The notes under the pieces were generated by a model. It was not told where the DNA came from, made no database searches, and was given only the letters and a program-made list of their open reading frames with translations. Of a stretch of DNA of 64,000 bases, positions 1 through 8,489 are shown piece after piece (the first letter of the stretch is position 1; each line of letters starts with the position of its first letter). The DNA is from Amycolatopsis rubida (GTDB taxonomy: Bacteria; Actinomycetota; Actinomycetes; Mycobacteriales; Pseudonocardiaceae): NCBI RefSeq assembly GCF_900115345.1, contig NZ_FOWC01000007.1, forward strand, positions 1-64,000, read 5' to 3'. The position numbers and the translations under genes were made by a program.

Positions 1-655
1 AACCTGGGCGAGCAGGACGCGATGGTCATCGACGAGACTGGGGGCCTCGAGAAGGGCGGCAGCACGGTCGGGGTGCAGCGGCAGTACACCGGCACCGCGG
101 GGCGGATCGGGAATTCGCAGATGTCGGTGTTCGTGGTGTATTCGACCTCCGCCGGGCATACCTTCATCGATCGGGAGCTTTACCTCCCGGCCGGGTGGGC
201 GCAGGACACGCCCCGGCGGGAACGGGCCGGCGTCCCCGCGGATGTCGGGTTCGCGACCAAATCCCGCCTCGCCCTGTCGATGATCACCCGGGCGCTGGAG
301 GCGGGAGTCGCGGCCGGGTGGGTGACCGGGGACGAGGCCTACGGCAAGGACGCCGCCGGCCTGCGCGACCCGCTCGGGGACCGGGAGCAGGCCTACGTGC
401 TGGCCGTGGCCTGCGATCACCGCATCGCCGGCACCGGCGGTCCCGCCCGCGCCGACGAGACGGCCGGCCGAAACGGGCCTGGCAGAAGCTCTCGGCCGGG
501 GCCGGCGCGAAAGGGCGGCGTTACTGCCTGTGGGCTCGCATCCGGCTGCGCCAGGCCGGGAAGCCCGGGCAGCACTGGATGCTGGTGCGCCGCAACCGGC
601 GCACCGGCGAGACCGCGTTCTACCGCTGCTACAGCCCGCGCCCGGCGTCGCTTGC
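1..655 (+). pseudogene. IS701-type transposase fragment, frameshifted and open at the window edge
   Basis: The reading frame is already open at base 1 and shows the IS701-family DDE core: an Asp in VIDETGGLEKGG, then VGVQRQYTGTAGRIGN, then a second Asp in TGDEAYG. Near position 470 the similarity jumps to another frame (RPKRAWQKLSAGAG to TAFYRCYSPRPASLAE), so the gene carries an indel. After about position 655 transposase similarity stops and an IclR-type sequence begins in the same frame. The beginning lies outside the window. The element is inactive. The family assignment rests on recognised motifs; the exact IS name is not determined. Confidence 0.8.
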
Positions 656-1129
656 CGAGAGGCGGCTGGTGGACCTGCTGGACGAGTCGGTGAACCTGAC
701 CGTCCGGACGGGGGACACCGCCCGGTTCATCGCGAGCGTCGAGTGCTCGCAGGCGTTGCGGGTCGGTTCACGCGAAGGGATGGTTTTCCCGGTGCATCAG
801 ACGACGGCCGGTCTGCTGTTGCTCGCCGAGCTGCCACCGGAACAGGTGGAGGAGCTGTACGCGGTCGACAAGCCAGGGAGCGGCCGGAGCCGGCCGAATT
901 GCGGGCTGATCTGGCTCGGGTGCGGCGCAGCGGTTTCGCGCTCGACCAGGGCCGGTCGGAACGGGGAGTGGTGGCCGCCGGCGTGCCGGTGCACGGAGCG
1001 GACGGGGTGGTCGTCGCCGGGTTGTCGGCGTCGATGCCGAGCGTGCGATACCGGAAAGACCAGCTGCCGACGCTGGTGGCGTCGCTGCGCGCGACCGCGG
1101 CCGCGCTGGAGGCGGATCTGCGCGGTTAA
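656..1129 (+). pseudogene. IclR-family regulator, C-terminal effector domain remnant
   Basis: Directly after the transposase fragment the sequence reads as an IclR effector-binding domain (TARFIASVECSQALRVGS, then VFPVHQTTAGLLLLAEL). Near position 875 the match moves to another frame and ends with GVVAAGVPVHGADGVVVAGL and a TAA at 1127-1129. The helix-turn-helix half is missing, replaced by transposase sequence. It therefore cannot bind DNA. The junction suggests an IS insertion followed by deletion of the regulator's front half. Confidence 0.75.
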
Positions 1130-1509
1130 CGCGGGTCTTCTCCCGCGAGTGCCGCCGCGAAAGCCGCGTGCACGTTGAGGAATTGCTGCACCGGCAACTC
1201 GGCCGCGACCCCGGGTCGCTGCGGGGCCAGCCGTTTCGCCGCCCAATCGCCCCACCGTACGTGTGCTTCCTCGACGCTCAGGTGAGCCGCTTCGGCGGCA
1301 CGGCGAGCGTTCACGCCGTCCAGAATCGCCTGGTGCATCAGCGCGGGGGTCGAGCGTTGTTCCCACGCGCGCAAGGACGCCATCGAGGAAAGCCGGTGCA
1401 GCGTCGAGGACACCGTCTGCGGTGCGGACCGGGGGAGCGGAAACCCGCGTTCGAGCGGTGCTCGCCGTGGTGCTGTGCCGTCGGCGTTGTCAGTGATCAA
1501 GCTTGTCAT
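1126..1509 (-). CDS. Hypothetical protein, 127 aa
   Basis: I do not recognise this family. The protein has an Ala- and Arg-rich N-terminus and a predicted helical body (HLSVEEAHVRWGDWAAKRLA). There is no signal peptide or membrane segment. Its start (ATG at 1507-1509) overlaps the end of the AI-2E-type gene by 20 bases, which suggests translational coupling. Its stop overlaps the stop of the opposing IclR remnant. Codon use is normal for the region, so it is probably a real gene, but no function can be assigned. Confidence 0.55.
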   Translation of the reverse strand: MTSLITDNADGTAPRRAPLERGFPLPRSAPQTVSSTLHRLSSMASLRAWEQRSTPALMHQAILDGVNARRAAEAAHLSVEEAHVRWGDWAAKRLAPQRPGVAAELPVQQFLNVHAAFAAALAGEDPR

Positions 1510-2752
1510 CAGAGTCCCTCCGAAGTGCGATTACCCGCCTGCGCACGGCCGAAACCCTTGATCGTCCGGCGGCGTGGGCGTTGGCGGGCCGCAGCGGGTC
1601 GATGTCGAGCGGATCCAGCCGCGGGTCGCGCAGCAGCGACGCGAACGCGGCTTTCGCGACCGCGAGGATCGGCACCGCGAGCAGCGCCCCGACGATCCCG
1701 GCGATCTCCAGGCCGAGCGCGATGCCCAGCACCACGGCGAGCGGATGCAGCCGGACCGCGCGACCGAGCAGAAGCGGCTGCAGCACATGGCTTTCCAGCT
1801 GCAGCACCCCGACGACGATCGCGAGCACGATGCCCGCCGCGACGAATCCGTTGGCGACCAGGGCGATCAGCACGGCGACCGCGCCGGCCACCACCGCGCC
1901 GACGATCGGCACGAACGCACCGATGAAGATCAGCGCCGCCAGCGGCACCGCGAGCGGGACCCCGACCAGCCAGACGCCGAGTCCGATGCAGACCGCGTCC
2001 ACGCAGGCCACCGCGACGGTCGCACGCACGTAGCTGACCAGCGAGGCGAACCCGCGGCGACCGGCGACGTCGATCTCGTCGCGGGCGGAGGCGGGCACCA
2101 TCCGCAGCAGGAAGCGCCACACCTGATTGCCGCTGTACAGGAAGAAAACGAGCACGAACAGCGTCAGCAGCATCTCGGTCAGCACGCCGCCGACGGTCGC
2201 CGCGGTGGAGAGCACCCGGCCGGCGAGTTCGGCGGTGTTGCCCTGGATCGCGTTGACCGCCTTGTCGAGGAGTTGCTGCACCTGCGGCAGGTGCAGCGGT
2301 CCGTGCTGCAGCCAGTTGTTGATCCTCACCAGACTGGCTCCGACCTGGCTGCCCAGCTGCGGAAGGCTCGCGGCGACCGTGGTGATCACCAGGGCGAGGA
2401 CCCCGCCGAGGACGGCGAGCCCGACGACGATCGCGACGAGCGTGGCCAGCGCGCGCGGCACGTGCCAGCGCACCAGCCGCTCCACCAGCGGCGCGAACAA
2501 CGCCGACAGGAGCAGGGCGATCCCGATCGGGACGGTGACCTGCGCGAGGTAGCCGAGCGTCCACGCGATGACCCCGAGCATCGCGAGGACGACCAGGAAT
2601 CGCCAGCTCGCTGCCGCCGCGACGCGCAGCGACCACGGCACCGCGTCGGCGGCGTCCCGGCGTCGACGGCGGTTCGCGCCCGCGATCCGAGCGGTCATCC
2701 CGCGGCCGCGTTCGCCGACAGCGGTTCGGCGACCGATCCGAGGCGATGCCAC
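1490..2752 (-). CDS. AI-2E family transporter (PerM/YdiK-like membrane protein)
   Basis: The protein is 420 residues from the GTG at 2752; an ATG 18 codons in (2698) is an alternative because the first 48 residues are just a basic cytoplasmic leader. Two hydrophobic segments follow (residues ~50-95), then a pair around 105-130. A soluble stretch of about 60 residues comes next (LPQLGSQVGASLVRINNWLQ), and then five or more membrane helices including ALIFIGAFVPIVGAVVAGAV and the family motif ESHVLQPLLLGRAVRLHPL. This is the standard AI-2E/UPF0118 architecture. Members are proposed exporters or antiporters; the substrate in actinomycetes is unknown. It is followed by the overlapping 127-residue gene. 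Confidence 0.9.
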   Translation of the reverse strand: MASPRIGRRTAVGERGRGMTARIAGANRRRRRDAADAVPWSLRVAAAASWRFLVVLAMLGVIAWTLGYLAQVTVPIGIALLLSALFAPLVERLVRWHVPRALATLVAIVVGLAVLGGVLALVITTVAASLPQLGSQVGASLVRINNWLQHGPLHLPQVQQLLDKAVNAIQGNTAELAGRVLSTAATVGGVLTEMLLTLFVLVFFLYSGNQVWRFLLRMVPASARDEIDVAGRRGFASLVSYVRATVAVACVDAVCIGLGVWLVGVPLAVPLAALIFIGAFVPIVGAVVAGAVAVLIALVANGFVAAGIVLAIVVGVLQLESHVLQPLLLGRAVRLHPLAVVLGIALGLEIAGIVGALLAVPILAVAKAAFASLLRDPRLDPLDIDPLRPANAHAAGRSRVSAVRRRVIALRRDSDDKLDH

Positions 2753-2843
2753 GACCGCCGGTCCGTGCTCGCCCGTACCTCGTTTCGCCTCACGTCGATC
2801 ACCTCGCGGCGCGAATTCCCGGCCGAGGTCAGTGGCAAACGGG

Positions 2844-3065
2844 CTAGAACCAGTCGAGGGCGCGCAGTACGAAGAACGCGGCCACCACCAGCACGAGGAT
2901 CGCCACCGCGGCTAGCCAGCGGGCGGGCAGCGCGCGCGAGGGCATCGGCTGCGGATGCGAGAGTCCTGAGGTTTGCCCGGCGTCCGGCGGGGTGTCGCCG
3001 GGCGGCACGGAGCCGCCCGGTTCGAGACCCGGCACGTCGTCGGGTTCGGGCCCGGGTGCGGTCAT
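2844..3065 (-). CDS. DUF6480 family small membrane protein
   Basis: This 73-residue protein starts at the ATG at 3063-3065, chosen because GAGGAGAC lies just upstream; a longer frame reaches 3113 without a site. The front is Pro/Gly/Glu-rich with the signature DDVPGLEPGGSVPPGDTPP. The end is a single transmembrane helix (WLAAVAILVLVVAAFFVL) with a short tail. This pattern is typical of actinobacterial DUF6480 proteins, which have no known function. It stands alone between the membrane protein gene and the broken TetR gene. Confidence 0.75.
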   Translation of the reverse strand: MTAPGPEPDDVPGLEPGGSVPPGDTPPDAGQTSGLSHPQPMPSRALPARWLAAVAILVLVVAAFFVLRALDWF

Positions 3066-3091
3066 GTTCGGTCTCCTCGTCGAGGGTGCGG

Positions 3092-3600
3092 TCACCGGGC
3101 TGGTTTGCCGCACCCGGCGGCGATAAACGTGGAGACCGGCACCCTGCCGGTTATCCCCTCCGCGATCGCGTCCATGGCCTCGGTCGGCAACGCGCCCATG
3201 GACCGCTCCGGTTCCGCCTGCCAGGCGACGAACGCGCCGTCGAATCCGGCGATGCCGAAATAGTCCAGCGCCTTGTCCGCCTTGTCCGCCGCCTCCGGGC
3301 CGAGGCGGCCCACGACTGGGAGATCATCCGGCGCATGCGCCGCCGTCCGCTGGCGCGGACGCGTTCGATGATCTCCTTCACCTCGACGTCGTCGACCGCT
3401 TAGGCGCTCATCAGCAGGATCAGGAAGTCGGGTTTCGCGGCGAAGACCTCGCCGGTGCGCTGCAGGAACCAGCCGAGCAGTTCGGCGGGCGGCAGGGACT
3501 CGGGCGGATTCGCCTGCGACTCGCGAAGGTGCCGGAAGAACTCGTATGCCCCGCGCTCCAGGACGGCCGAGAGCAGCCCGGCCTTGGGTGTGGCCGTGGC
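3092..3600 (-). pseudogene. TetR/AcrR regulator lacking its DNA-binding domain
   Basis: Read 5' to 3' on the minus strand, the sequence begins at KAGLLSAVLERGAYEFFRHL, the part that normally follows the TetR helix-turn-helix, and continues through AELLGWFLQRTGEVFAAKPDFLILLMSA to an in-frame TAA near 3402. It resumes as DDVEVKEIIERVR, shifts frame near 3300, and ends as DKALDYFGIAGFDGAFVAWQ to a stop at 3092. No HTH is found upstream. One nonsense codon, one frameshift and the missing head make it a clear pseudogene. Confidence 0.7.
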
Positions 3601-3689
3601 CGCTCATGAACCGAACGGCCGGTCCAAAACTATGGAGCACACTCGCTGCGCGGCAGCGCGAGCGGGCAGCTCTCTGACGTCGGGACACT

Positions 3690-4025
3690 GTCGCGTCAGC
3701 CATCAGGAATGTCACCACCGACGCGCCACAGCAATCGAACTGGCTTGACGACGCGGGCAATCTCCTCGCGGACGCCGGGGGACACCTGGTCCATGGGCTG
3801 GCGTCCTCCGGCAACGCCATGCTCAACCACCCGGGCGAGGTCGCCACCGCAGCAGCCGGCCTCGGGGTCATTAGCTCGGCCGCCGAAGGAAATCGCCGAA
3901 CGAGACGGCCATGGCGCGAACGACGCCGCCATGCACGGTGCCGCGGACAATCCAGTTGAAATACCCGAATTCGGCCGGACAACTCGCATCGCTACACCGG
4001 CAAGGACGCTGTCGTTGACGTGAAC
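3690..4025 (+). pseudogene. Relic of a polymorphic-toxin-like protein
   Basis: One frame reads NVTTDAPQQSNWLDDAGNLL followed by GGHLVHGLASSGNAMLNHPGE, resembling the glycine/alanine-rich central region of large actinobacterial secreted polymorphic toxins. Near 3890 the match shifts frame (GANDAAMHGAADNPVEIPE) and shifts again (HRYTGKDAVVDVNRHG). No intact start or toxin tip remains. The family link is from memory of similar proteins and is tentative. The sequence shows directly that coding-quality stretches continue across three frames. Confidence 0.4.
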
Positions 4026-4086
4026 CGGCACGGAGAGACCACTACGGCGTCGGCGCGGGGCAGAGCAGGCTGGAGGCAACACTCCG

Positions 4087-4329
4087 CCGGAGTACCGGGC
4101 GGTCGTCGCCGGTCTGCTGTCCGAACGAGACCCTGAACTGCCGCCTGCCTTTCAAGGGCAGGAGAAACCCGCTCTTGACCAGTAAGAAGCGATCATCGAC
4201 GCGCTGGGCGACGCGTTCACCGAACACCTGGGCGCTGGCCAGGAACCGACCGGGCAAGGCGAGCTCATCGGCAACGCGCTCGGTGCCTTCCTCACCCGGT
4301 GGCCCGCGGAAGACCTGGTCGACGACTGA
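4087..4329 (+). pseudogene. Relic of a small acidic protein with an in-frame stop
   Basis: The frame reads PEYRAVVAGLLSERDPELPP, hits TAA at 4183-4185, then continues EAIIDALGDAFTEHLGAGQE and ALGAFLTRWPAEDLVDD to a TGA at 4327-4329. Both halves have good codon use and a helical, acidic character, so a single nonsense mutation has interrupted one gene. Its place just after a toxin-like relic suggests an immunity or accessory protein, but I recognise no family. Confidence 0.4.
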
Positions 4330-4337
4330 TCCGCCGA

Positions 4338-4378
4338 GAGAGTGCTTCCCCGGCGCTTTCGCCCGGGGAAGCACTCTC
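4338..4378. terminator. Strong hairpin between convergent units
   Basis: The arms GAGAGTGCTTCCCCGG and CCGGGGAAGCACTCTC pair perfectly over 16 bp around a short loop. It lies 13 bases before the stop of the minus-strand ten-gene operon and just after the plus-strand relic, so it can end transcription from both sides. There is no long T tract, as is usual for high-GC actinomycete terminators. Confidence 0.85.
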
Positions 4379-4391
4379 CAGGAGCGTCCGC

Positions 4392-5543
4392 TCAGCGGTC
4401 CGCAGACGCGCCCAGCACCTCGTCGTTATGCTGCCCAACCCCCGGCGCAGGCCGCGGAGCAAGCCGATCCCCGTCCACCTGGATCGGCGACTTCGGCGCC
4501 CAATGCGCCCCCGCCCCGGGCTGATCCACCGACTCGAACAACGCCAGCTCCCGCAGCGCCGCACCACCGTCCCGGCCGAGTTCGGCGAAGCAGCGGTACC
4601 GCTCCCACAAAATCCGGTGCCGGGTAAGCACTTCGGCCACCTCCGCGTACGGCGTCCGGCCGAACCACCGCGCCAGCAGTGGCGTGATCACGTCCCGATG
4701 CCGGTATCGGTCGGACTCGGTGGCGAAGGAGATCCCCAGCGTCTCGCTCAGCCCGGCGAAGGCGGCGGACAGTCCGGTCGCGGCGAGCATCTTGTGCCAG
4801 TGCCGTTCGGTGAGCAGCACGATCATCACCCGGACACCGTCGGCAGTTTCGAAATCGTCGCCGTAGGTGCCGTAGATTTCGTTGCCGGATTTGGTCCGCG
4901 AGTGGTCGGTCAGCTGCGCTTCGGCGAGGTAGCCGAGGTTCCCGGCGGTGGCGAGGGCGACGTCCTCCAGCGCGACCCGGATCGACCGGCCGCGGCCGGT
5001 GACCTGCCGGTGCCGTTCGGCGGCCAGCAGCCCGATCGCCAGGTACAGCCCGGCGCAGACGTCCCAGGCGGGCACCACGTGGTTGACCGGCGCCGTACCC
5101 GTGCCGGTGAGCAGCGGGAAGCCGGTCGCCGCTTGAACGGTGTAGTCGACCGCGGCGCCGCCGTCGGCTCGGCCGTCGAGCAGCACGTGGATGAGGTCCG
5201 GCCGTCGCGCGCTCAGGGCCTCGTATCCGAGGTCCGCGTGCCGCGAAGTGTTGGTCACGACCACGCACGGACCGCCCTCGACGATCAGCTCGGCGACCCG
5301 GCGACGGTCCACTTCGGACTCCAGGTCGACGGCGACGGCCCGCTTTCCCTTGTTCAGCCCGGACCAGTACAGGCTCGTTCCGGTGTCGGACAACGGCCAG
5401 CGCGTGCGGTCGGGGGCTCCGCCCAGCGGTTCCACCCGCACGACGTCCGCGCCGAGTTGGGCGAGGGTGAGCCCGCACAGCGGTGTCGCGACGTACGCGG
5501 ACAGCTCGACCACCCGCAACCCGGCCAGCAGTGCGGGGTTCAT
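4392..5543 (-). CDS. Family III (CaiB/BaiF) CoA-transferase, 2-methylfumaryl-CoA isomerase-like
   Basis: The protein has 383 residues, a normal family length. The N-terminal CoA-binding fold is visible (GLRVVELSAYVATPLCGLTL, LGADVVRVEPLGG) and the probable catalytic Asp lies in VVPAWDVCAGLYLA. The mid-region (GRSIRVALEDVALATAGNLG) resembles Mct, which moves CoA within mesaconyl-CoA in the 3-hydroxypropionate bicycle. The subfamily call is by eye only. It is the last gene of the ten-gene operon and its ATG overlaps the stop of the enoyl-CoA hydratase gene. It probably transfers CoA to or within a dicarboxylic acid intermediate. Confidence 0.75.
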   Translation of the reverse strand: MNPALLAGLRVVELSAYVATPLCGLTLAQLGADVVRVEPLGGAPDRTRWPLSDTGTSLYWSGLNKGKRAVAVDLESEVDRRRVAELIVEGGPCVVVTNTSRHADLGYEALSARRPDLIHVLLDGRADGGAAVDYTVQAATGFPLLTGTGTAPVNHVVPAWDVCAGLYLAIGLLAAERHRQVTGRGRSIRVALEDVALATAGNLGYLAEAQLTDHSRTKSGNEIYGTYGDDFETADGVRVMIVLLTERHWHKMLAATGLSAAFAGLSETLGISFATESDRYRHRDVITPLLARWFGRTPYAEVAEVLTRHRILWERYRCFAELGRDGGAALRELALFESVDQPGAGAHWAPKSPIQVDGDRLAPRPAPGVGQHNDEVLGASADR

Positions 5544-6352
5544 GCGTCGTGCACCCGGGAGAAGTCGGGCTTGCGGCGTTCGCGGTGCGAGGCGAGACCC
5601 TCGTGCACTTCAGGACCGCCGAAACCGTAGAACTCCAGTGCCAGCGAAGAGTCGAAGATCGCGCCGGCGAGCTGCCGGTACCAGAGGTTGAGGCTCTGCT
5701 TGGTCCACCGGATCGCGGTGGGGGCGCCGCAAGCCAGCTCGTGCGCGATCTCGCGGGCGGTGGGCAGCAGGTCGGCTTCCTCGTCCACACACAGCGACAC
5801 CAGGCCGATCCGTTCGGCTTCGGCGCCGTTCAGCGGGCGGCAGGTCATCAGGTAGTACTTGGCTTTCGCCATCCCGCACAGCAGCGGCCAGCACACGGCC
5901 GCGTGGTCGCCCGCGGCGACACCGAGGCGGGTGTGGCCGTCGATGATCTTCGCGTTCGCGGTGACCACGGAGACGTCCGCGAGGACTCCGGCGACGAGTC
6001 CGGCGCCGACGGCAGGGCCGTGGATCGCGGAGACGATCGGTTTCGAGCAGTCGATCACGTTGTAGACCAGGTCGCGGGCCTCGCGCATGGTGCGGGAGCG
6101 GGCTTCGAAGTCGGTGGCGAGCTTTTCGACCAGGTCGAAGGACCCGCCGGCGGAGAAGCCGTTGCCTTCGCCGCGCAGCAGGACGGCTTTCACCGCCGGG
6201 TCGCGGTCGAACTCGCGCCAGATGTCGGCGAGATCGGCGTGCGCGGCTTCGCTGACCGCGTTGAGGTGCGGGGCGTCGAGGACGAGTTCGACGACGCCGT
6301 CCTCGTCCGGGCCGTCGACCCGCAGGTTCTCGAACTGTGCGTAGCGACTCAT
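5540..6352 (-). CDS. Enoyl-CoA hydratase/isomerase family protein
   Basis: The protein has 270 residues with a crotonase fold. The oxyanion-hole segments GEGNGFSAGGSFD and GPAVGAGLVAGVLADVSVV are present. The segment with the usual catalytic glutamates reads GHTRLGVAAGDHAAVCWPL, so one position carries Asp in place of Glu, as in some family subgroups. It may therefore hydrate, isomerise or cleave an unusual CoA ester. The gene is coupled on both sides by ATGA overlaps within the acyl-CoA operon. Confidence 0.85.
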   Translation of the reverse strand: MSRYAQFENLRVDGPDEDGVVELVLDAPHLNAVSEAAHADLADIWREFDRDPAVKAVLLRGEGNGFSAGGSFDLVEKLATDFEARSRTMREARDLVYNVIDCSKPIVSAIHGPAVGAGLVAGVLADVSVVTANAKIIDGHTRLGVAAGDHAAVCWPLLCGMAKAKYYLMTCRPLNGAEAERIGLVSLCVDEEADLLPTAREIAHELACGAPTAIRWTKQSLNLWYRQLAGAIFDSSLALEFYGFGGPEVHEGLASHRERRKPDFSRVHDA

Positions 6353-8037
6353 GCCGCTCCTTTCCTGCCGTCGCCGAGGAACAAGCCCTCGCGGTCGTAT
6401 TTCCGGAGTTGCTCGACGTCGTCCGCGCTCACCTCGGGCAGTTCGCTCAGGTCCTCCGCCACTGCGAGGTCCCAGCCGCAGCGCGACCGGACGTGTTCGA
6501 CGCGGTCGGCCAGCGGCTCCGGCCCGGGCGCGATCGCGGTGAGCACCAGTTCGCCGTCGCGCCGGGACAGGATGCCGAGGTCGGTGACCACCGCCCGGAC
6601 CCGCGCGCCGGGGCTGGTGACGTAGCCGCAGTTTTCGATGAACCGCCGCGGGCTCATCGTCCCGACCACGTACGTCTCGTCCGCACCGGTCACGACGTCG
6701 TTCCCGCCGCCCGAACCGACAAGGTACGGACCGCCGTCGACGCGGGTGGTGTTGATGTTGCCGCGGCGGTCGATTTCCGCCGCTCCGACGCAGGCGATCG
6801 ACCGCGTGGCCGGGCCGTTCACGAGGTTCCCGAGCGCCTGTTCGGTGTCGAGCAGCATCGAGGACGACGGGAAGTTGGCGAAGCTGAAGATGAACGGGTC
6901 GCCGGGTGTCGGGGAATAGTCCCAGAGTCCGAGCTCGGCCGCCAGCGCGACCTCGTGCCCGTCCGCCTTCGCCTGTTCGACGGCCACCCAGGCGGCGAGG
7001 TTCGCGAGACCGGCTCCGGCCAGCACGCCGTCGATCCGGGTTTCGGCGATTCGTGACCGGACGAGTGCGGCGAGCCAGGTCGCGGCGCGTTCCGGCCGGG
7101 TCGCTGGCCCGGTGTGTTGCCCGCGGCCGGTGGGCGGGGTGGGCTGGCCGAGTGTGCGGGTCAGTGCATCAAGCCGCCCTGAACCGAGTTTGGCGAGATA
7201 TGCGTCGTGGTCGACGAGGATCCATTCGCGGATCCAGTCGTCGAAATCCGCCGAACGGCTGGCTTCCCGCGCCGCGATCCAGAACTCGACGTCCTCGGCG
7301 TAGCCGTCCACGGGCAGCCGCGCGCCCTCGGTGCCGGGGAAGACCCCGCCGGGATGGGCGCCGAACGGAGCCTCGACCACGGCCAGCACGCGGTGTGCCG
7401 GAACGCGGACGAACGGGGCCCACGGCCGCAGGTCGTCGACGACCTTTTCCACCGTCGCGAGCACTCCGCGCCGGGCGGCGAACGCACCGATCGAGCCCTC
7501 GAACATCGGCGGCGCGATAGCCAGATTGCCCTGCCGGTCGGCGACCGCGGCGTGCACGATCGCGACATCCGGGGTGAGCGGCGCGACCAGGCCGACGCGG
7601 CCGAACGGCGTGTCGACCTCCGCGTAACCGGGGTTCCCGGTCATCGACGAATCGCGCACCGAGCCGGTGACCACCGCGGGCACGCCGGTCGCGGCGGCGC
7701 GCAACCCCTGGATGTAGCTCAGGAACGACCAGTTTTCGACCTCGACCGTGCCGTCCGCGTACGCCTGCTGGAACACCGGGTTCGGCGTGAACACGGGAAA
7801 CGAGTCTCCCGAGTAGACAGTCACGACCTTCTCCAGGCAGCCGGAGCGGAACAGCACCGCGCCGAGCGACGACAGGCTCGCCATGATCAGTGTGAACCGC
7901 GACGGCCGGTGCCAGTGCTGTCGCGCGATCTCGCGGACAAGCGCGCTCCACCGGCTGTGCCCGAGGATGACATGCAGCGCGTCGCCCTCGCGGACATGGC
8001 GTGCGACGGCTTCGTCCAGTGGGCAGAAGTCGGTCAT
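6349..8037 (-). CDS. Family I CoA-transferase, alpha and beta subunits fused
   Basis: The 562-residue protein starts at the ATG at 8035-8037, which shares a base with the stop of the preceding hydratase gene (TGATG); an upstream extension of 11 codons is unlikely. Residues 1-~290 resemble a GctA/IpdA alpha subunit (GVPAVVTGSVRDSSMTGNPG, GRVGLVAPLTPDVAIVHAAV). A Pro/Gly/Thr-rich linker follows, then a beta-like half (AELGLWDYSPTPGDPFIFSF, GSGGGNDVV). The Glu in AAELG aligns with the usual catalytic Glu region. The partners of this family are normally separate genes. It may load CoA onto a pathway acid, or act as a hydrolase as IpdAB does. Confidence 0.85.
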   Translation of the reverse strand: MTDFCPLDEAVARHVREGDALHVILGHSRWSALVREIARQHWHRPSRFTLIMASLSSLGAVLFRSGCLEKVVTVYSGDSFPVFTPNPVFQQAYADGTVEVENWSFLSYIQGLRAAATGVPAVVTGSVRDSSMTGNPGYAEVDTPFGRVGLVAPLTPDVAIVHAAVADRQGNLAIAPPMFEGSIGAFAARRGVLATVEKVVDDLRPWAPFVRVPAHRVLAVVEAPFGAHPGGVFPGTEGARLPVDGYAEDVEFWIAAREASRSADFDDWIREWILVDHDAYLAKLGSGRLDALTRTLGQPTPPTGRGQHTGPATRPERAATWLAALVRSRIAETRIDGVLAGAGLANLAAWVAVEQAKADGHEVALAAELGLWDYSPTPGDPFIFSFANFPSSSMLLDTEQALGNLVNGPATRSIACVGAAEIDRRGNINTTRVDGGPYLVGSGGGNDVVTGADETYVVGTMSPRRFIENCGYVTSPGARVRAVVTDLGILSRRDGELVLTAIAPGPEPLADRVEHVRSRCGWDLAVAEDLSELPEVSADDVEQLRKYDREGLFLGDGRKGAA

Positions 8038-8489
8038 CAGGCCACGACCACCAGGGTTTCGGCGACACACGCCGGTTTCGCCGAGTCTTCCAGCTCCACC
8101 GTGTACCGCGTGGTCACGGTGACCCCGGCGGGACCGTCTTTCACCTCGGCGAACGACGCGCTGGCGCGCAGCCGCGAGCCGGCCGGAACCGGTGCCGGGA
8201 ACCGGACCTTGCCCAACCCGTAGTTGATCCGCGCGGCCCCGAAATCAAGCCGGACCAGCTGCGCGCTGAAGTACGGGATCAGCGAAAGCGTGAGGAAGCC
8301 GTGCGCGATCGTCGACCCGAACGGCCCGTCCGCGGCCCGCTCCGGATCGGTGTGGATCCACTGGCGGTCGCCGGTGGCCTCGGCGAACGCGTCGATCCGC
8401 GCCTGGTCGAGGGCGAACCACCCGGTCGGCCCGATCTCCTCGCCCAGCGCGGCCCGTACCTCGTCCGCCGAGCCGAAAGCCCGGGTCAC
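8037..8489 (-). CDS. MaoC-like (R)-specific enoyl-CoA hydratase
   Basis: The protein has 150 residues from the GTG at 8487-8489, which overlaps the thiolase stop as GTGA; this coupling decided the start. It is a single hot-dog domain with the hydratase motif AFAEATGDRQWIHTDPERA (Asp and His pair), followed by GPFGSTIAHGFLTLSLIPYF. It should hydrate a trans-2-enoyl-CoA in the soluble pathway encoded by this operon. It is too short to hold a second domain. Confidence 0.9.
   Translation of the reverse strand: MTRAFGSADEVRAALGEEIGPTGWFALDQARIDAFAEATGDRQWIHTDPERAADGPFGSTIAHGFLTLSLIPYFSAQLVRLDFGAARINYGLGKVRFPAPVPAGSRLRASASFAEVKDGPAGVTVTTRYTVELEDSAKPACVAETLVVVA

Noticed and set aside
1574..3403. 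Plus-strand frame of about 600 codons rich in Asp, Arg and His
   Set aside because: It is the antisense shadow of the AI-2E-type gene and runs on through the DUF6480 gene; there is no recognisable domain.
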